Notes: a model not told the origin generated them from the letters alone. A stretch of DNA of 64,000 nt from Macrosoma leucophasiata (GCA_036365455.1 JAWQUS010000008.1:20939501-21003500), one strand, 5' to 3'. Shown: positions 35,555-46,985, counted from the stretch's first letter. A program made the numbers and translations.

Positions 35555-36853
35555 CAGGTTTTGTTTATAATTGACTATTGAACTATTGTTAAATCCAATA
35601 ATCAAGCTTGTTGCGAATCAATGCAATTTACGACAATATTTTGGTCTAATTTGACCGGACTAATGGTTCTTGTTAAATAATAAACAAGTATGATACTACT
35701 ATGAAATACGCTTGATGTTATCAACACAATGGAACAAAAATATTATTACCATTATGAACTCCAATTTGTATAAAAAAATATAAAAATTGAGGCACTTAAA
35801 AAACATTGCGTCCCATTTTTTACTCACTTCCCTTATTCTTTCATTACTAGCCGAATAAAATGTAGAAAATTAAAAGTCGTACCAAAGGTCCTATATACAC
35901 AACATATTCGATTATTCAAAAAGATTTACTTATTTATCACCAAAAAAAAAATCCTTAAATAGTTAAAAAGTAATATACTTACCTTAGTAATACATAAGCA
36001 TACCTACTAATCCTCACATCAATCGAACTATAGAAATAAAATTATTATCATAATACAATTAACAACGTGATTTTGTTGCTGATAATAATTTATATTATTT
36101 CTAAAAATTCTGAAGCTATTATCATCGAATACCATTTTCTGAAAAATAAACCTATATTCGAGAACGTTATAAAGTATTGGATGTAACAATTTTGATGGCC
36201 ATTATAGTATAAATGTTTGAAAATGGTATTAGATGGACGTAGTTATTTAACAGCTATATTGAGTTGCACCTGCCTGTATCGTAAAAAAAAACACTTCACG
36301 AAGCTTCGTTGTCTACGCTGTTAGAGCCACTATGCTGTTATTGGGGCCATCATACCCATACACAACTTCTTCTTTCTTATCCACATTGGGCTAAATCTTC
36401 ACCTAACAATTGCAATAATGGTTCGTTGTGCAACCACTTTAAATAATATCGACGTTTCGTGCTTCATTATAACATTTATCAATTCTCAAGACGATACACA
36501 CTGGTGTAACTCCGACCCGACATCTGTACCTCGAACATTGAAGCTTGATTACTTACAACTAAAATAAAATTCATTTCAATGCTTTGACTCCATCCCGAAT
36601 CTTAGTTTTAACAATTTAATCACTGTTTTGGTGTTAAGCCTGTATTTATTGCTTTATTTTACGAGGTAAAGATTGTTTATTCATAGTCATTAATGACAAG
36701 CGATTTTTACTGTAAGAGATTTTGATGAGTCAACTGTTTGCAGTCATACTTTGAGAAATAAAATATTGCAGTTATGAAATTATAACAAAATGCTCAACTT
36801 GCCTTGAATGTGATAATGCGTAAGTGCCTATTGCCTTTTGACTGAAACTGTTA

Positions 36854-37614
36854 ACAAAAAATGTGTTATTTGTAGTTATAATTTTTATTTTTTCCTTCTA
36901 TCCTTGACTTATCCCTATCTTAATATAATTCGACCGATTTGAATGTTTTTTCTTGCGTGTGCGTTTGGGTGGCGCCCTGGATCGTTGATTCACAAATCAG
37001 CCCGGCAGATGGCGGTGCAGTTGGTATCTAGGTTACACCCGTAAGGACATCATTTTCATATGACATTCGTCGTCCAATCATCCGTCAATCACTGTTGTAT
37101 AATATTAGAGAAGTGCCTAAGTAACTAAAATTTACGTCACGCGTATGGTGGAAGACGGATATTCTGTGACAAGAACCCATCTGGGTTTTGTGATGTCATC
37201 TATTCAAATCTAAAACATACCTATATGTATTCAAATTCATTATTTCCATGTACATAGGTAATATTAAATTTGAAGAAGCTATGCAAATGAGAACATCTGT
37301 AGCAAGGCCCCAGAAATCCAATTACCGGAATATAATATTAGTTGAATCGTAAGGGGTTTAAGCAAGTAGAGACTTCGATTTAGTTGTGATTGGACGACGA
37401 ATGTCATATGAAAATGATGTCCTTACGGATGTAACCTAGATACCAACTGCACCGCCATCTGCCGGGCTGATTTGTGAATCAACGATCCAGGGCGCCACCC
37501 AAACGCATACGCAAGAAAAAACATTCAAATCGATCGAATTATATTAAGATAGGGTCATAAGTCAAGAATAAAGGAAAAATTAAAAATTATAACTACAAAT
37601 AACACATTTTTTGT
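36854..37614. mobile_element. 761-bp element with ~225-bp terminal inverted repeats
   Basis: Left arm about 36854-37080 and right arm about 37387-37614 are near-perfect inverses (ACAAAAAATGTGTTATTTG at the tip; GGTGGCGCCCTGGATCGTTG inside). The centre of ~300 bases has no ORF. Very long arms relative to length suggest a fold-back or MITE derivative. No clear target duplication was seen. Confidence 0.8.
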
Positions 37615-38528
37615 GAAGTATACTGAAAGTTGTCGCTGTACAGACAACAGATTCCATGGAATTCATTTAGCTGTATAATAAAAGTAGATAATAATAATTA
37701 TTATGTTGAAAAAATAAAAAAGCTTAAGCTTTTTAAAAATAGAAAAAAAGTCATGTATCTATTTCACACATAAATTGGTTGTGATAAAGTTTACAATGAA
37801 AATTATCGATTAGTCATAGACGATATCTCTAGTGAAAATCGCTTGTATTGTATATAAACTATCATATCGCTTGTTGCCATCTTTTACAAAACAAATACTA
37901 AACCCCGAATGAAACTTATTTTACTTTTTATATAAACTCGTGAAAACACAACTTTTGTAATACAATTTGGGTTATTCTATCATGTACATATTATAAAAAA
38001 ATTACATAAAAGAATGTAAGATGATAATTTCCTATTGGTTGAAGGTAATTATTACCCACGCAGCGGCTGTTCGCATATTTCTAATCGATTTTCACAAAAA
38101 TAACCAACTTGGAAATATAGAGAAATGTAGGTCTTAATCTACTCTCATGGGGACTATAAAATATATTTTTCAAAAAATTGAGCAATTTAAACCACTACAC
38201 ATTTTTTTCCATTTTTGTGAAATAACGTCGCATCACAAGATTAAATTGGCGGTCCGGCCATCTCACGTATTTACGAAAAAAAATAGGAATAATTAAATTT
38301 GTCACGGATTTGGACATTTCTGCTGGATCAGAATGTTAAGCTTCAATCAGAAAATATAATTGTTCAACAATTCCGTTTCCAAGATGGTTATTTTGCAATA
38401 ATTCAACAAACAAAGAACGCGGGCATCGGGTGCTTTTCCGCTTCGTGATAGAATAACGTAACAGATGGCGATAGGCGATTTTGTGCTCAGTTACTACATG
38501 GTTAGTTGATTCATAACGTCCTCTGTAG

Positions 38529-38663
38529 AAAATATTGCCCCGCTTGAAGCTTGTCCTGGCGACGAACTACGCTGTGACGAGGGTCGTTGCATACCCAAAG
38601 CATATATTTGCGATGGACGTCAGAATTGTAAAGATGGTAGCGACGAGGAAAATTGTGGGACGG
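38529..38663 (+). CDS. trol: perlecan-like exon 6, first LDLa module
   Basis: 135 nt, phase 1 at both ends, so it can be included or skipped without a frameshift. It encodes [19 protein letters not shown] and then [19 protein letters not shown], closing with DEENC. All six cysteines of an LDL-receptor class A repeat and the acidic calcium site (D-x-x-x-D-C-x-D-G-S-D-E) are present. Acceptor CTCTGTAG, donor GTACCA. The preceding intron of about 5.6 kb contains a 102-bp tandem repeat and two fold-back elements. Confidence 0.82.
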
Positions 38664-39019
38664 GTACCATTTTTGTTATTTTTTGTTATATTAGCATGCA
38701 TTTTGTTATATAAGCATTTTTGACGTGACAACGTCTTAAATTAGGTTGCGGCTCGGAGTCACTCATGAAAAAGTGTAACGCCCGGTAACGTAACGATGAG
38801 TCACCGAACGAGAGAGAGGCCTGCCGGACCGGCGAATGCCTTTCTACCGAGAAAAAGACGTTGTCACGTAAAATCTTCGCCCGTAAAACCGACTTTACAG
38901 GCAACCAGTTTTTTTAATGGTTTATCTCATTAACCTTGTATTCTTCATAGGTAATTACTGATGACTAGAGCTCTACCACCAGCAGTAAAATATTGGAGAG
39001 CTTTGCAATAGAATAAGTA

Positions 39020-39150
39020 GGTTGCATTTAGTGAGGGAAGATTCATGCCGAGCGGATTACCAATCTCCGAGTGCGGAATCCCTCCGCGGAATCGAATCCA
39101 AGACCTCAGCGTAGCAGTGGTGGCCTGCTATATTAGACTATTGAGGCATT
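39020..39150 (-). repeat. tRNA-derived SINE fragment
   Basis: Reverse-oriented head, with GAATCGAATCCAAGACCTC corresponding to the B box and a CAATAGTCTAATATAGCAGG-like A-box region. Confidence 0.55.
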
Positions 39151-39544
39151 TTTTTTTTATTTACTAGCTGCTCGCCCCGGCTTCGCACGGTTTCAACGAA
39201 TGAAATATAGCTTATGTCACTCAGAGAAGAAGCAGCTTTCATTTAATGGTGAAAGAATTTTTGAAATCGGACCAGTAGTTTTTCTGTGAAAACGTTACAA
39301 ATATAATATATGTACATACACAAACTTTTCCTCCCGATAATTAATCGTTGGTAAGAACATGCTCCTGGCGTCAGGACGTGACGACCCCACCGCCCACTAG
39401 TGGTAGAACTGTCTTCTACTGGATGAGAATTCTAGTGCAGTCAGTCAACTGAACAAATGCGGTCAAACCATTCCAATAGGGATGTAGTAAAGATTACAAC
39501 GCGCAATGGGCAGCGGTGTCCCGCGATAAACTACATATTCTCGT

Positions 39545-39712
39545 AGAGTAGTAGAACGTTATCTCTTTCACACTTTACCTATCTGACTTTTGTCGGCCAT
39601 TTTGATCAAATTTAGACCAATGTCGGACTACGGATGCTTACGCAGGTAGTGTGTAGCAGAGATAGCGCTGAACAAAGCCATTAGCTCGATGTGAAATATT
39701 TATTGTTGAGAT
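39545..39712. repeat. family I MITE copy, truncated
   Basis: Contains AGAACGTTATCTCTTTC and GCAGAGATAGCGCT with the shared middle; outer ends are partly lost. Confidence 0.6.
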
Positions 39713-41513
39713 AGGCGTGTTTGGGGAAGTCCTGGTCCAGCAGTGGACGTTTTTCGTCTGGACTGGTGAAGAACGTATATAGCATAGGTAGCTAATTGAT
39801 CGAAGAAAAATAATAGGTTCTACATATTATTAGGGAAAGCCGCAGATTTGCTCAGGCCCGCGCCGACTCAGTATATTGTTTAACAGCTAGAACAAGCTAG
39901 GCGCGTTACTACACTTTAAATGTAGGTAGGCAATGGGGGCGGGCTAACGCATGCGAAATCGCCACTAGAGGCGCTAGTGCAGAGTGAGGTCTTCGCAATG
40001 CAACATGTCGTGGGCAGGCTGCAGAGGTTTAATTCTTAAATGAACCTATCCAAGGTATTATGAAATATTCAATTTAAGACATTATTCTAACAAGGGAAAA
40101 TACTTGCAACGGGTCAATGAATGTGAGAAAACAAATCTAAGAACATAACAAAGTTTATTTGCGCGACATTGCAATATGCTCGATATATTAAATATGAATT
40201 AATCGTAAACTCTCTTTAAACGCCCGCCAATTTTTACAGCTACTTCATGACCTCACTCACCACTGGCACCGACTGGTGAGCCCTCATTAGGTGGAATCAT
40301 CTCAAAGTTAGGTACAAGGCGTCGCGCAACGGGACGACCCCACCATCCGCTCGTGCACTCGGTCAAACCATCAACCAAATACCTACAATAACGCGGGACA
40401 GGTAGCAGCGTTCTGCGATAAAACTCACGCTACTACGATTGTTAATCCGCATGCCAAGGCTGGCGACTATAGAATATTTCCTCTAAGGAGAGGTTTTATT
40501 TTGCAGTGGATATCTTTCTATGATCTAGGTGGCAATTACGTTACGTTACCTACACAAACTTGTCTATATTTATTGGCATCTAATCGAAATCTTGAAATAA
40601 TGTGTTATAAGGCACAACACCTCTGCATCTGCAGTCATTATTGTTAACACATGCATGCTAATTATGAAGACTTATAACATCACCTTCGTATTTGTTCGTC
40701 TTATCCAATGTTCTCAATTAAACACGTCTTAGATTTAACCTGCCTAATGTTTTTGAAGTAATTTACTTACATTTCCGAATTCTGCCCAACATTTTCAATT
40801 TATCACATGCTTCACCTAGTGGCAAATGTAGCATTTTTATTTGGTAATTTTAGATTGAGTGGTGTATTGTCCAATATCAAATCAAGACTTTATGCCTACT
40901 CTATATCATCTTGGACTGAACCCATTAACCAAAAACAAATTAGAAAATCCAGTCATAACTAAAATAACATGTTTAAAATAAAATATGGATGAAATATTGT
41001 TGAAACAAAAATAAGTTGTCTTATATTTGTTTTGTTTGTCTTCAAAATGTTCTATTTTTTTGAGATAGGCTTCGAAACTACTCTCCGCGCTTTCCACAGT
41101 ATAGGCTCAAGTTTGCGAATTACCTTAGGTGCTAGGTACTAACATTAAGCTTATTCAGGGTTTGTAGCGAAATTTTATACAAAGGATAAGTTCCATGTTG
41201 GGCCCGTGCCTTGTACACTACCTATATAAAAAGATAGAGAAAAATACGTAGAATCATAGAAAAATACTCAAAAAATCATTTAAATCGTTGTTTTTCATGT
41301 AATTTTATTTTATGTAATTTTTGTATGACAACAATATGTCACCATATTGCTACTATGACATTCTTGATAGCTGAAAATGATTAAGTATTTTATGCTTCTT
41401 CTCTCAATATAGCGTACAAGGTGCAAGCCCAAGCTCCATACATTTTGGAACGCCTCCTTTATGTTATTTATTTTTAGCGACAGATCAGTTCATTGTTACC
41501 GTTGCCGTTGCAG

Positions 41514-41675
41514 ATACCACTACCGCGCTTCCCTCAATATATAATACAACTTGTGAGGCAACGTTCCAATGTGCGGATTCTATCAAGACCATATGCGAAG
41601 AATCAGTCTGTAACAGAATCCAGGATTGTCCTTATAATGACGATGAAAATAATTGCTCCACCGCAGACACTGATT
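41514..41675 (+). CDS. trol: perlecan-like exon 7, second LDLa module (donor uncertain)
   Basis: The acceptor is GTTGCCGTTGCAG; phase 1 in. It encodes DTTTALPSIYNTTC and a module with six cysteines ending NDDENNCSTAD. The linker opening DTT-A-P matches exons 8 and 9, so it belongs to the same subfamily. No good donor follows the last cysteine. The end given uses a weak T|GTTTAT that keeps phase 1; two further T|GT sites downstream would also keep phase. The calcium-site residues are less typical (CNRIQDC in place of CDGxxDC). It may be a weakly used or decaying exon. Confidence 0.6.
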
Positions 41676-41865
41676 GTTTATTTTGTTTTTGTTACCTACT
41701 TAATATTTTTAAAAGAAAATAATGTATTTTTGTTTAACACTTCAAAACAATAATGTTTATGAACTATTTTATTTTACTTATCCACGTGCCAAAACATAAC
41801 TACCTAGGTTAAAATCCATTGATCTAGAAAATTTTTTGGCTTGTATAACTTATCATAAAGACATA

Positions 41866-41958
41866 ACAACTAAGGTCGTAGGGGTGGCAACGTATCTGCA
41901 TTATGATAACATAACATGAATGTTAACTGCTTGTTTGCCACCTTCATTACGTAAAAAA
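41866..41958 (+). repeat. family A repeat fragment
   Basis: The last third of the repeat, ending TTCATTACGTAAAAAAAA, between exons 7 and 8. Confidence 0.6.
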
Positions 41959-42186
41959 AACATGAGGACGTAAAGTTAATATATTCATATTTTTTGTTAT
42001 GTTTTGTTTTATTTTACCTAGGTTTTTTATGTTAAAGTATTTAGGTTCTCAAAATATATTTTGTTCATAGCTGTTCGTCCTTGTCGCCACGTAATTTTTT
42101 TTCTATACAATTCTTGCCACGACCCTTTATTATTTTAAAGTTTGTTATGCTTTGTTTTATTTTAACTAAGTTTTTTTTTATATTAG

Positions 42187-42333
42187 ATACCACTTCCGCG
42201 TCACCTGTGACATATAAATCGTGTGAGCAAGAGTATAGATGTGAGGATTCCCCTGAAACTATATGCAGCACAGACAAATGTAATGGATTTAGTGACTGTC
42301 CGAATGGTGACGACGAACGTGACTGCGCCCCTG
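42187..42333 (+). CDS. trol: perlecan-like exon 8, third LDLa module (duplicate A)
   Basis: 147 nt, phase 1 at both ends, acceptor TTTTATATTAG and donor GTATAA. It opens DTTSASPVTYKSCEQEYRC and ends CNGFSDCPNGDDERDC followed by AP. Six cysteines and the acidic calcium-binding loop are present. It differs from exon 9 at 5 of 147 positions by my reading, three of them amino-acid changes. About 120 bases of upstream intron and about 40 downstream are also shared with exon 9. Confidence 0.8.
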
Positions 42334-42394
42334 GTATAAATCATATTTTTATTTATGTTTTAAAAGTAAATAAATAAATAAAAATACGCTTACG

Positions 42395-42560
42395 CTTACA
42401 GCCTTACAGTAGGTATAATCCTGTGTCGTGGGTGCCGTTGTACACATATAAAACATACACAAACACCCAAACTCGAAACAAATATCTGTAGTCCACACAA
42501 ACATTTGTCCCGGTGCGGAGATCGAACCCGCGACCCTTCAAAAGCAACAGCGGGGATTAT
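42395..42560 (-). mobile_element. SINE-like fragment with tRNA B-box
   Basis: On the minus strand GGTCGCGGGTTCGATCTCCG resembles a pol III B box, followed by an ACAAATGTTTGTGTGG body. A short related piece is at 47668-47715 on the + strand. Fragmentary. Confidence 0.5.
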
Positions 42561-42642
42561 ATAAAATAAAAAGCCTAGTTCGTGTGTAATTGTGCCAAAT
42601 TGGTTCACTGTTTGACACACCATACCTACAACCCTATTTTTA

Positions 42643-43173
42643 GGTTAGAATCCCACTGCAGAATCATTTCGTTCATCCAGATATGCTGCAAATCTATTTT
42701 TTACGCATATTTATAATCTAGAGAATATATATCCAATCCTATCAAATAATCGATGCAAGTATATTTTTTTTAATTGGTTTTTCAATAAAATATCGTTGAC
42801 GTGAGGTCAACGATACATGTATACATGTATAAAGACTGAAAAATTACGGCTGCCGTTGCGTACTTGGCCGCCCCTACGTATATTCGTTCCACCCCGATAA
42901 CTTTTTACGCCATGACGTACATGTATTATTTATATATCAAACTAGCTATTGCTCGCGGCTTCGCCCGCGTGGATGTCGTTTAATAATCCTGAATTTTCTT
43001 ATGCTTTAAACCTCACGGAGCCCGAGACCTTTCCAACGAATGCAAAACCGTGGAAATCGGTTCGTGCGATCTGGAGTTACACCGTCAGGAAGGAAAACCC
43101 GACTTATTTTTATACTATAGATTGAAGCTATTTTTAACCGAGTTCAAAAAACGAGAAGCTTCTCAGTTCGGCC

Positions 43174-43211
<38 letters not shown>

Positions 43212-44362
43212 GTATGTACGCGAATTTCACCTAGATTTCGGGACCGATTTACGTAATTCTTTTTTTGTTTGATACGGAATAGTTTCGAATTGGTCCCATA
43301 AAAAATTGATTCAGATAGGCCCAACAGTTTTTATTTTATGAGCATTTTTTTACTTACTTTCACCTCAGACTAAAGGAATAAGAATAGACGGCGAGTTGTC
43401 ATACAGTGCGTTGAATCCACTGACGTCCTAGATAGTCCTAATGCGCATGACAACAAGATGACAACAAGTGACAATGACACATTTACTCATCGACGACACA
43501 ACACGGCTTATTTACTCCTTCGTGGATAAAATTTTTTCATTGATTTCGTATAGTTGTGTAATATTTTTGTACACACCTAAACAATTTAAATTAGGTAAAA
43601 GAGTCAGATTTTACAAATTAACAGATGTGCACAATAATCTAATTGATAATGCAGCAATAAACTAAAAAGTATTAAATAAATATAACTATGTTAAGAAAAA
43701 CCGACATCAAAACTGAAAAGTAAAAAATAATAAAGATTTAATTGCAATTATTTATAAGTGTTATTTACTTATAGGTTTGAAGTCGGTGCCAAGCCAAAAT
43801 CACTAAAGTAGGCATTTCATTGTATTAAAACGTAACTTCACGCCTGTAATCCCCGAAGGGGTTGGCAGATGTAAATGCATAAATTCAAGCATACATGCTA
43901 ACACCCACGATTCGCCGGTTACGTTTTGTTCAGTGTATTCATTTGCTCGTATTCATATTTATGTGATTAAAATATAATTGTTTTTTGTTTAAGGCTTGGC
44001 ACCGACTTCAAACCTATAAGTAAATAGCACATATAAATATATTAATAGATAGTATATAATTGCAATTAAATCTTAATTATTTTTTACTTTTCAGTTTTGA
44101 AGTCGGTTTTTCTTAACGTAGTTATATTTATTTTCTCATTATTATGATATACGGGAGCTAAATTAAATCGGCCGCAAATAACTGTTACTGGCTGCTTAAT
44201 AATTTAATAAAAAATACTTGCGGCCAAATTTTGATAGGTCACCTAGTGGATATATATTCTCTAGCTAGATTATAAATATGCGTAAAAATTAGGTTTGCAG
44301 CATATCTAGGTTTATGTTCATTATATATATGAACGAAATGATTCTGTAGTGGGATCCTAACC
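42643..44362. mobile_element. family B TIR element with internal insertions
   Basis: Terminal inverted repeats begin GGTTAGAATCCCACTGCAG and end GTAGTGGGATCCTAACC, with sub-terminal AATGATTCT / AGAATCATT and GCAGATATCTAG-like segments in mirrored order. The centre (about 42955-44140) is not family B. It holds a short GC-headed repeat (GCTCGCGGCTTCGCCCGCG) and a ~1-kb repeat also present at 4725-5762. It lies between the duplicated LDLa exons 8 and 9. Confidence 0.7.
43131..44130. repeat. ~1-kb interspersed repeat ending in long inverted repeats
   Basis: Matches 4725-5762 over nearly its whole length (GAGTTCAAAAAACGAGAAG, then the GACGGCGAGTTGTCATACAG segment, then the fold-back unit). The last ~440 bases are a fold-back with arms AACCGACTTCAAAACTG... 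and ...TTTTGAAGTCGGTTTTT. Inside is a LINE-tail-like CACGCCTGTAATCCCCGAAG. A (TA)n tract lies at about 43178-43208. Confidence 0.7.
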
Positions 44363-44570
44363 AATCTGTAATAGTCACTTCTGGCCATTACAGCGAGGTA
44401 ACAATATTTTAATCATTAGAATATAGGATCTCAATTTTTTTTTGTCATAGCTGTTTGTTTTTGTCCCCACCTTATTTTTTTTTTCATTATACGAATGTAG
44501 CCATGATTCTTTATTATTTTATAGTTTGTTATGATTTCTTTTATTTTAACTAAGTTTTTTTTTATATTAG

Positions 44571-44717
44571 ATACCACTTCCGCGTCACCTGTGACATATA
44601 AATCGTGTGAGCAAGAGTATAGATGTGAGGATTCCTCTGAAACTATATGCAGTACAGACAAATGTAATGGATTTGATGACTGTCCGAATGGTGACGACGA
44701 ACGTGACTGCACCCCTG
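44571..44717 (+). CDS. trol: perlecan-like exon 9, fourth LDLa module (duplicate B)
   Basis: 147 nt, phase 1 at both ends, with the same acceptor and donor sequences as exon 8. It differs from exon 8 by Pro to Ser, Ser to Asp (CNGFDDC restores the more usual acidic residue) and Ala to Thr, plus one silent change. The intron between the duplicates is occupied mostly by transposons (42395-44362). A further truncated copy of this exon's 3' end lies at 44850-44880. Confidence 0.8.
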
Positions 44718-44849
44718 GTATAAATCATATTTTTATATAAGTTTTAAAAGTTTAAGTTTGTTTAACATCTAAAGTTCAATTGATTGTTGATCTCAATTAA
44801 TTAATGAATTAACGATGTAACAGAATTCAATATTTATATCATAATAATA

Positions 44850-44880
44850 CTGTCCGAATGGTGACGACGAACGTAATTGC
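44850..44880 (+). pseudogene. truncated LDLa exon remnant
   Basis: The segment repeats the 3' part of exons 8 and 9 (CPNGDDER, then NC instead of DC), 133 bases after exon 9. It lacks the first four cysteines, an acceptor and the GTATAA donor, and an in-frame stop follows after a few codons. It is most simply the leftover of a third tandem copy. Confidence 0.6.
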
Positions 44881-45154
44881 TTCCCGACTGATCTCTGATG
44901 ACTGTATATAACAAACATATATACCATGTTTTTATTTATCAATCTGTACATATTATAAAACAAAGTCCCCCAGCCGCAACTGTCTGTCTGTTCGCGATTA
45001 AACTCAAAGACTACTGCTCGGATTTTCATGTGGTTTTCACCAATAGCTAGAGTTAGGGACATGAGGAAGGGTTGTGTTCAAAATTTGACAAAGTGTAGAA
45101 TTTGAATTGGTCTTTGTTGTCGCGTCACAAAACGTCACAAAAATGGCGTATTAT

Positions 45155-46985
45155 CAGTTACGCGTATAAACAACGTGATTGTACTACGAAATCGAGATGA
45201 CCGTCGTATTCGGTGGAAATAAGTTAGCTAAAATATTCCCTACTTTAACACGATAATATTTAATAACAGACGATGAAATATAATGTTTAATTTAAATAAT
45301 GAACAAAATTATGACTTACTGATGCGAAATGATGCTACTGAGTGATTTAGTATGCTCTACTATTCGGTTTTTTTCACTAAGTTTGCACTCGGTGGACAAA
45401 TGCACAATTAATGTACTATGATTCTTGCCGCGTGAACATACTGTCCGTCCGCGAATTGAACAAACTCTCAGCGGCCGGTGCGTATTGTCAATTTAACTCT
45501 TCTAACATCTTTGGCAAGAGACGTTTTGTTTTTTTTACATTTCGTGATTTAATAAAATATTGTGTTAGAAGTAAGTACCAAAGAGTCTTTTATAATATAC
45601 AACCAAAACACTTTGAAATATTAAAAAAACAATGTAGGTACGGTGGAATATTGCGGCTTTTTTTGTAGATTGAGATAAGTACACTCCTGTGATATCAAAA
45701 TTAAATTTTATTAGAATCAACGACGAAAGTGTTAAACAGGAATAAGAACAACGCACGACGAAACGCACGGCAAAAAATTTGGCTATCAAGAGAAAGAACC
45801 TTCATAAAATAAAATAAAAACTTATTTTTACCTACATTTAGGTACCTATATTTTTTGTACTTACTAGCTACAATTATATTGGTTCGTCCTCATTTACTGG
45901 GATCAGGATAATAATTATGTAAGGGTCAGGGAATTCGCCACATATCCAAATCCAATCAAATATAGCTTTTATTGCCCGCGTAAAGTGTCCATGCACCATC
46001 AAGGAAAGTCCACAATTACTTTTCCCTGATTGTGCCTGACATAACTTGCATTTTAATTGTGTTTTTTGTTTCCAGCTTGTAAACACGACGAATTCACGTG
46101 CGACGGAACTCGATGCATCTCTATCGATAAGAGGTGTGACGGTTTCCGAGACTGTCAAGACTCCACCGACGAACAAGATTGCCCAGGTAAGTTAATTTGT
46201 GTTGTGCTGTAAAATAAAAAAAACAAACCGAAAACTCTTTAACATATTGACAAATTCTTAAAAAAACAATATCAAAAACACAAATATTTAAAATCGAAAA
46301 TCAGCATTAAATTACTATTAATACTGTTATTATTCTATCTGTATTAGTCATAAAATTTTACGTTTAAACGTTATGATTTAATAAGGCGTTAGTTTATGAC
46401 GCAGCAAAATTATTCTTTAGAAGTTCTTTCTAGCTTTCGTCCCCCCATTAAGTAGCTTTTTTTAGATCAAAATACACTCGAAAGGAGAGAATTAATATAT
46501 AGTAGCTAGAAAAACAGTACAATAATGCTTATTTCTTAGAACAATTTTTTCCAGACAACTTGGTATTGAAAGAAATATTTCGGAATAAAAATTATGATCG
46601 GTAGAGTCAAAGATATTAAGTGAAGTTAGATAAACAACAATACGCACCGGACGCTGAGCGTTTGTTGAGACTCGCGGGCGGTCAGGTGACCGTTCCCGCT
46701 CGCGCGGCAATAATCATCCATTCATTGTGCTTTCGCTCGCCTTGCGCAAAGTTAGTGTGAAAAAACCGTCAAAAATGCCAAATTGTTCAATGTTTTTAAA
46801 AACAGAACAGTAAAGCAAACTAAATCACTCAGTAGCAATACATATCACAGGTAAGTCACAATTTTGTTATTTGTTTTAAGTTTAACACTTTATGTATTTC
46901 CAGCTAAGCTAACTCATTCACACGGAAAACGACAGCCATCTCGATTTTGTAGTAAAAATCACGTGTGTATTACTCGATGATAAAA
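45155..46985. repeat. diverged inverted repeat pair flanking exon 10
   Basis: Left arm about 45155-45490 and right arm about 46620-46985 share, in opposite orientation, TACTGAGTGATTTAGT, GGTGCGTATTGT and TCGAGATG-type blocks. The exon at 46076 lies between them. Confidence 0.6.
46076..46186 (+). CDS. trol: perlecan-like exon 10, fifth LDLa module
   Basis: 111 nt, phase 1 at both ends, acceptor TTGTTTCCAG and donor GTAAGT. It encodes ACKHDEFTCDGTRC, ISIDKRCDGFRDC and QDSTDEQDCP, a compact consensus LDLa module with all six cysteines and the calcium-site Asp and Glu residues. It lacks the DTT linker of exons 7-9. Diverged inverted repeats flank it at about 45155-45490 and 46620-46985. No further exon is recognised downstream in the window. 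Confidence 0.82.

Larger units (their letters stand above)
34433..35661. mobile_element. fold-back element carrying (TA)n and a SINE
   Basis: Ends AGTCCAGTCAAATTAGAC and GTCTAATTTGACCGGACT, with mirrored inner blocks (CGCAACAAGCTGAAT / CAAGCTTGTTGCG and AAACCTGAAAGTTCCCC / GGGGAACTTTCAGGTTT). No ORF. Interrupted by the SINE at 35301-35554. Confidence 0.7.
38664..41513. other. perlecan-like intron, mostly unassigned
   Basis: Holds a SINE fragment (39020-39150), a GC-headed repeat (39170-39340), a repeat fragment (39360-39545), a family I copy and a related fragment at about 40300-40460; otherwise nothing. Confidence 0.5.
26861..46186 (+). other. trol: perlecan-like gene, 5' part (ten exons, gene incomplete)
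   Basis: Span of a basement-membrane heparan sulfate proteoglycan core protein gene. What is seen: ten open segments, nearly all bounded by AG acceptors and GT donors, whose phases join without a frame break and which give N-terminal segment, acidic stretch, SEA domain and five LDLa modules in that order. Mammalian perlecan has the same order (a SLPEDI-like start, acidic SGD sites, SEA, LDLa). Perlecan is secreted, carries glycosaminoglycan chains and crosslinks basement membrane; the later Ig, laminin-type and LamG parts expected of the family are not in this window. No signal peptide exon was recognised upstream. The last exon seen ends in phase 1, so coding must continue beyond the window. 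The alternative, another SEA plus LDLa secreted protein, cannot be excluded because the diagnostic Ig and LamG regions are absent. Confidence 0.75.
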
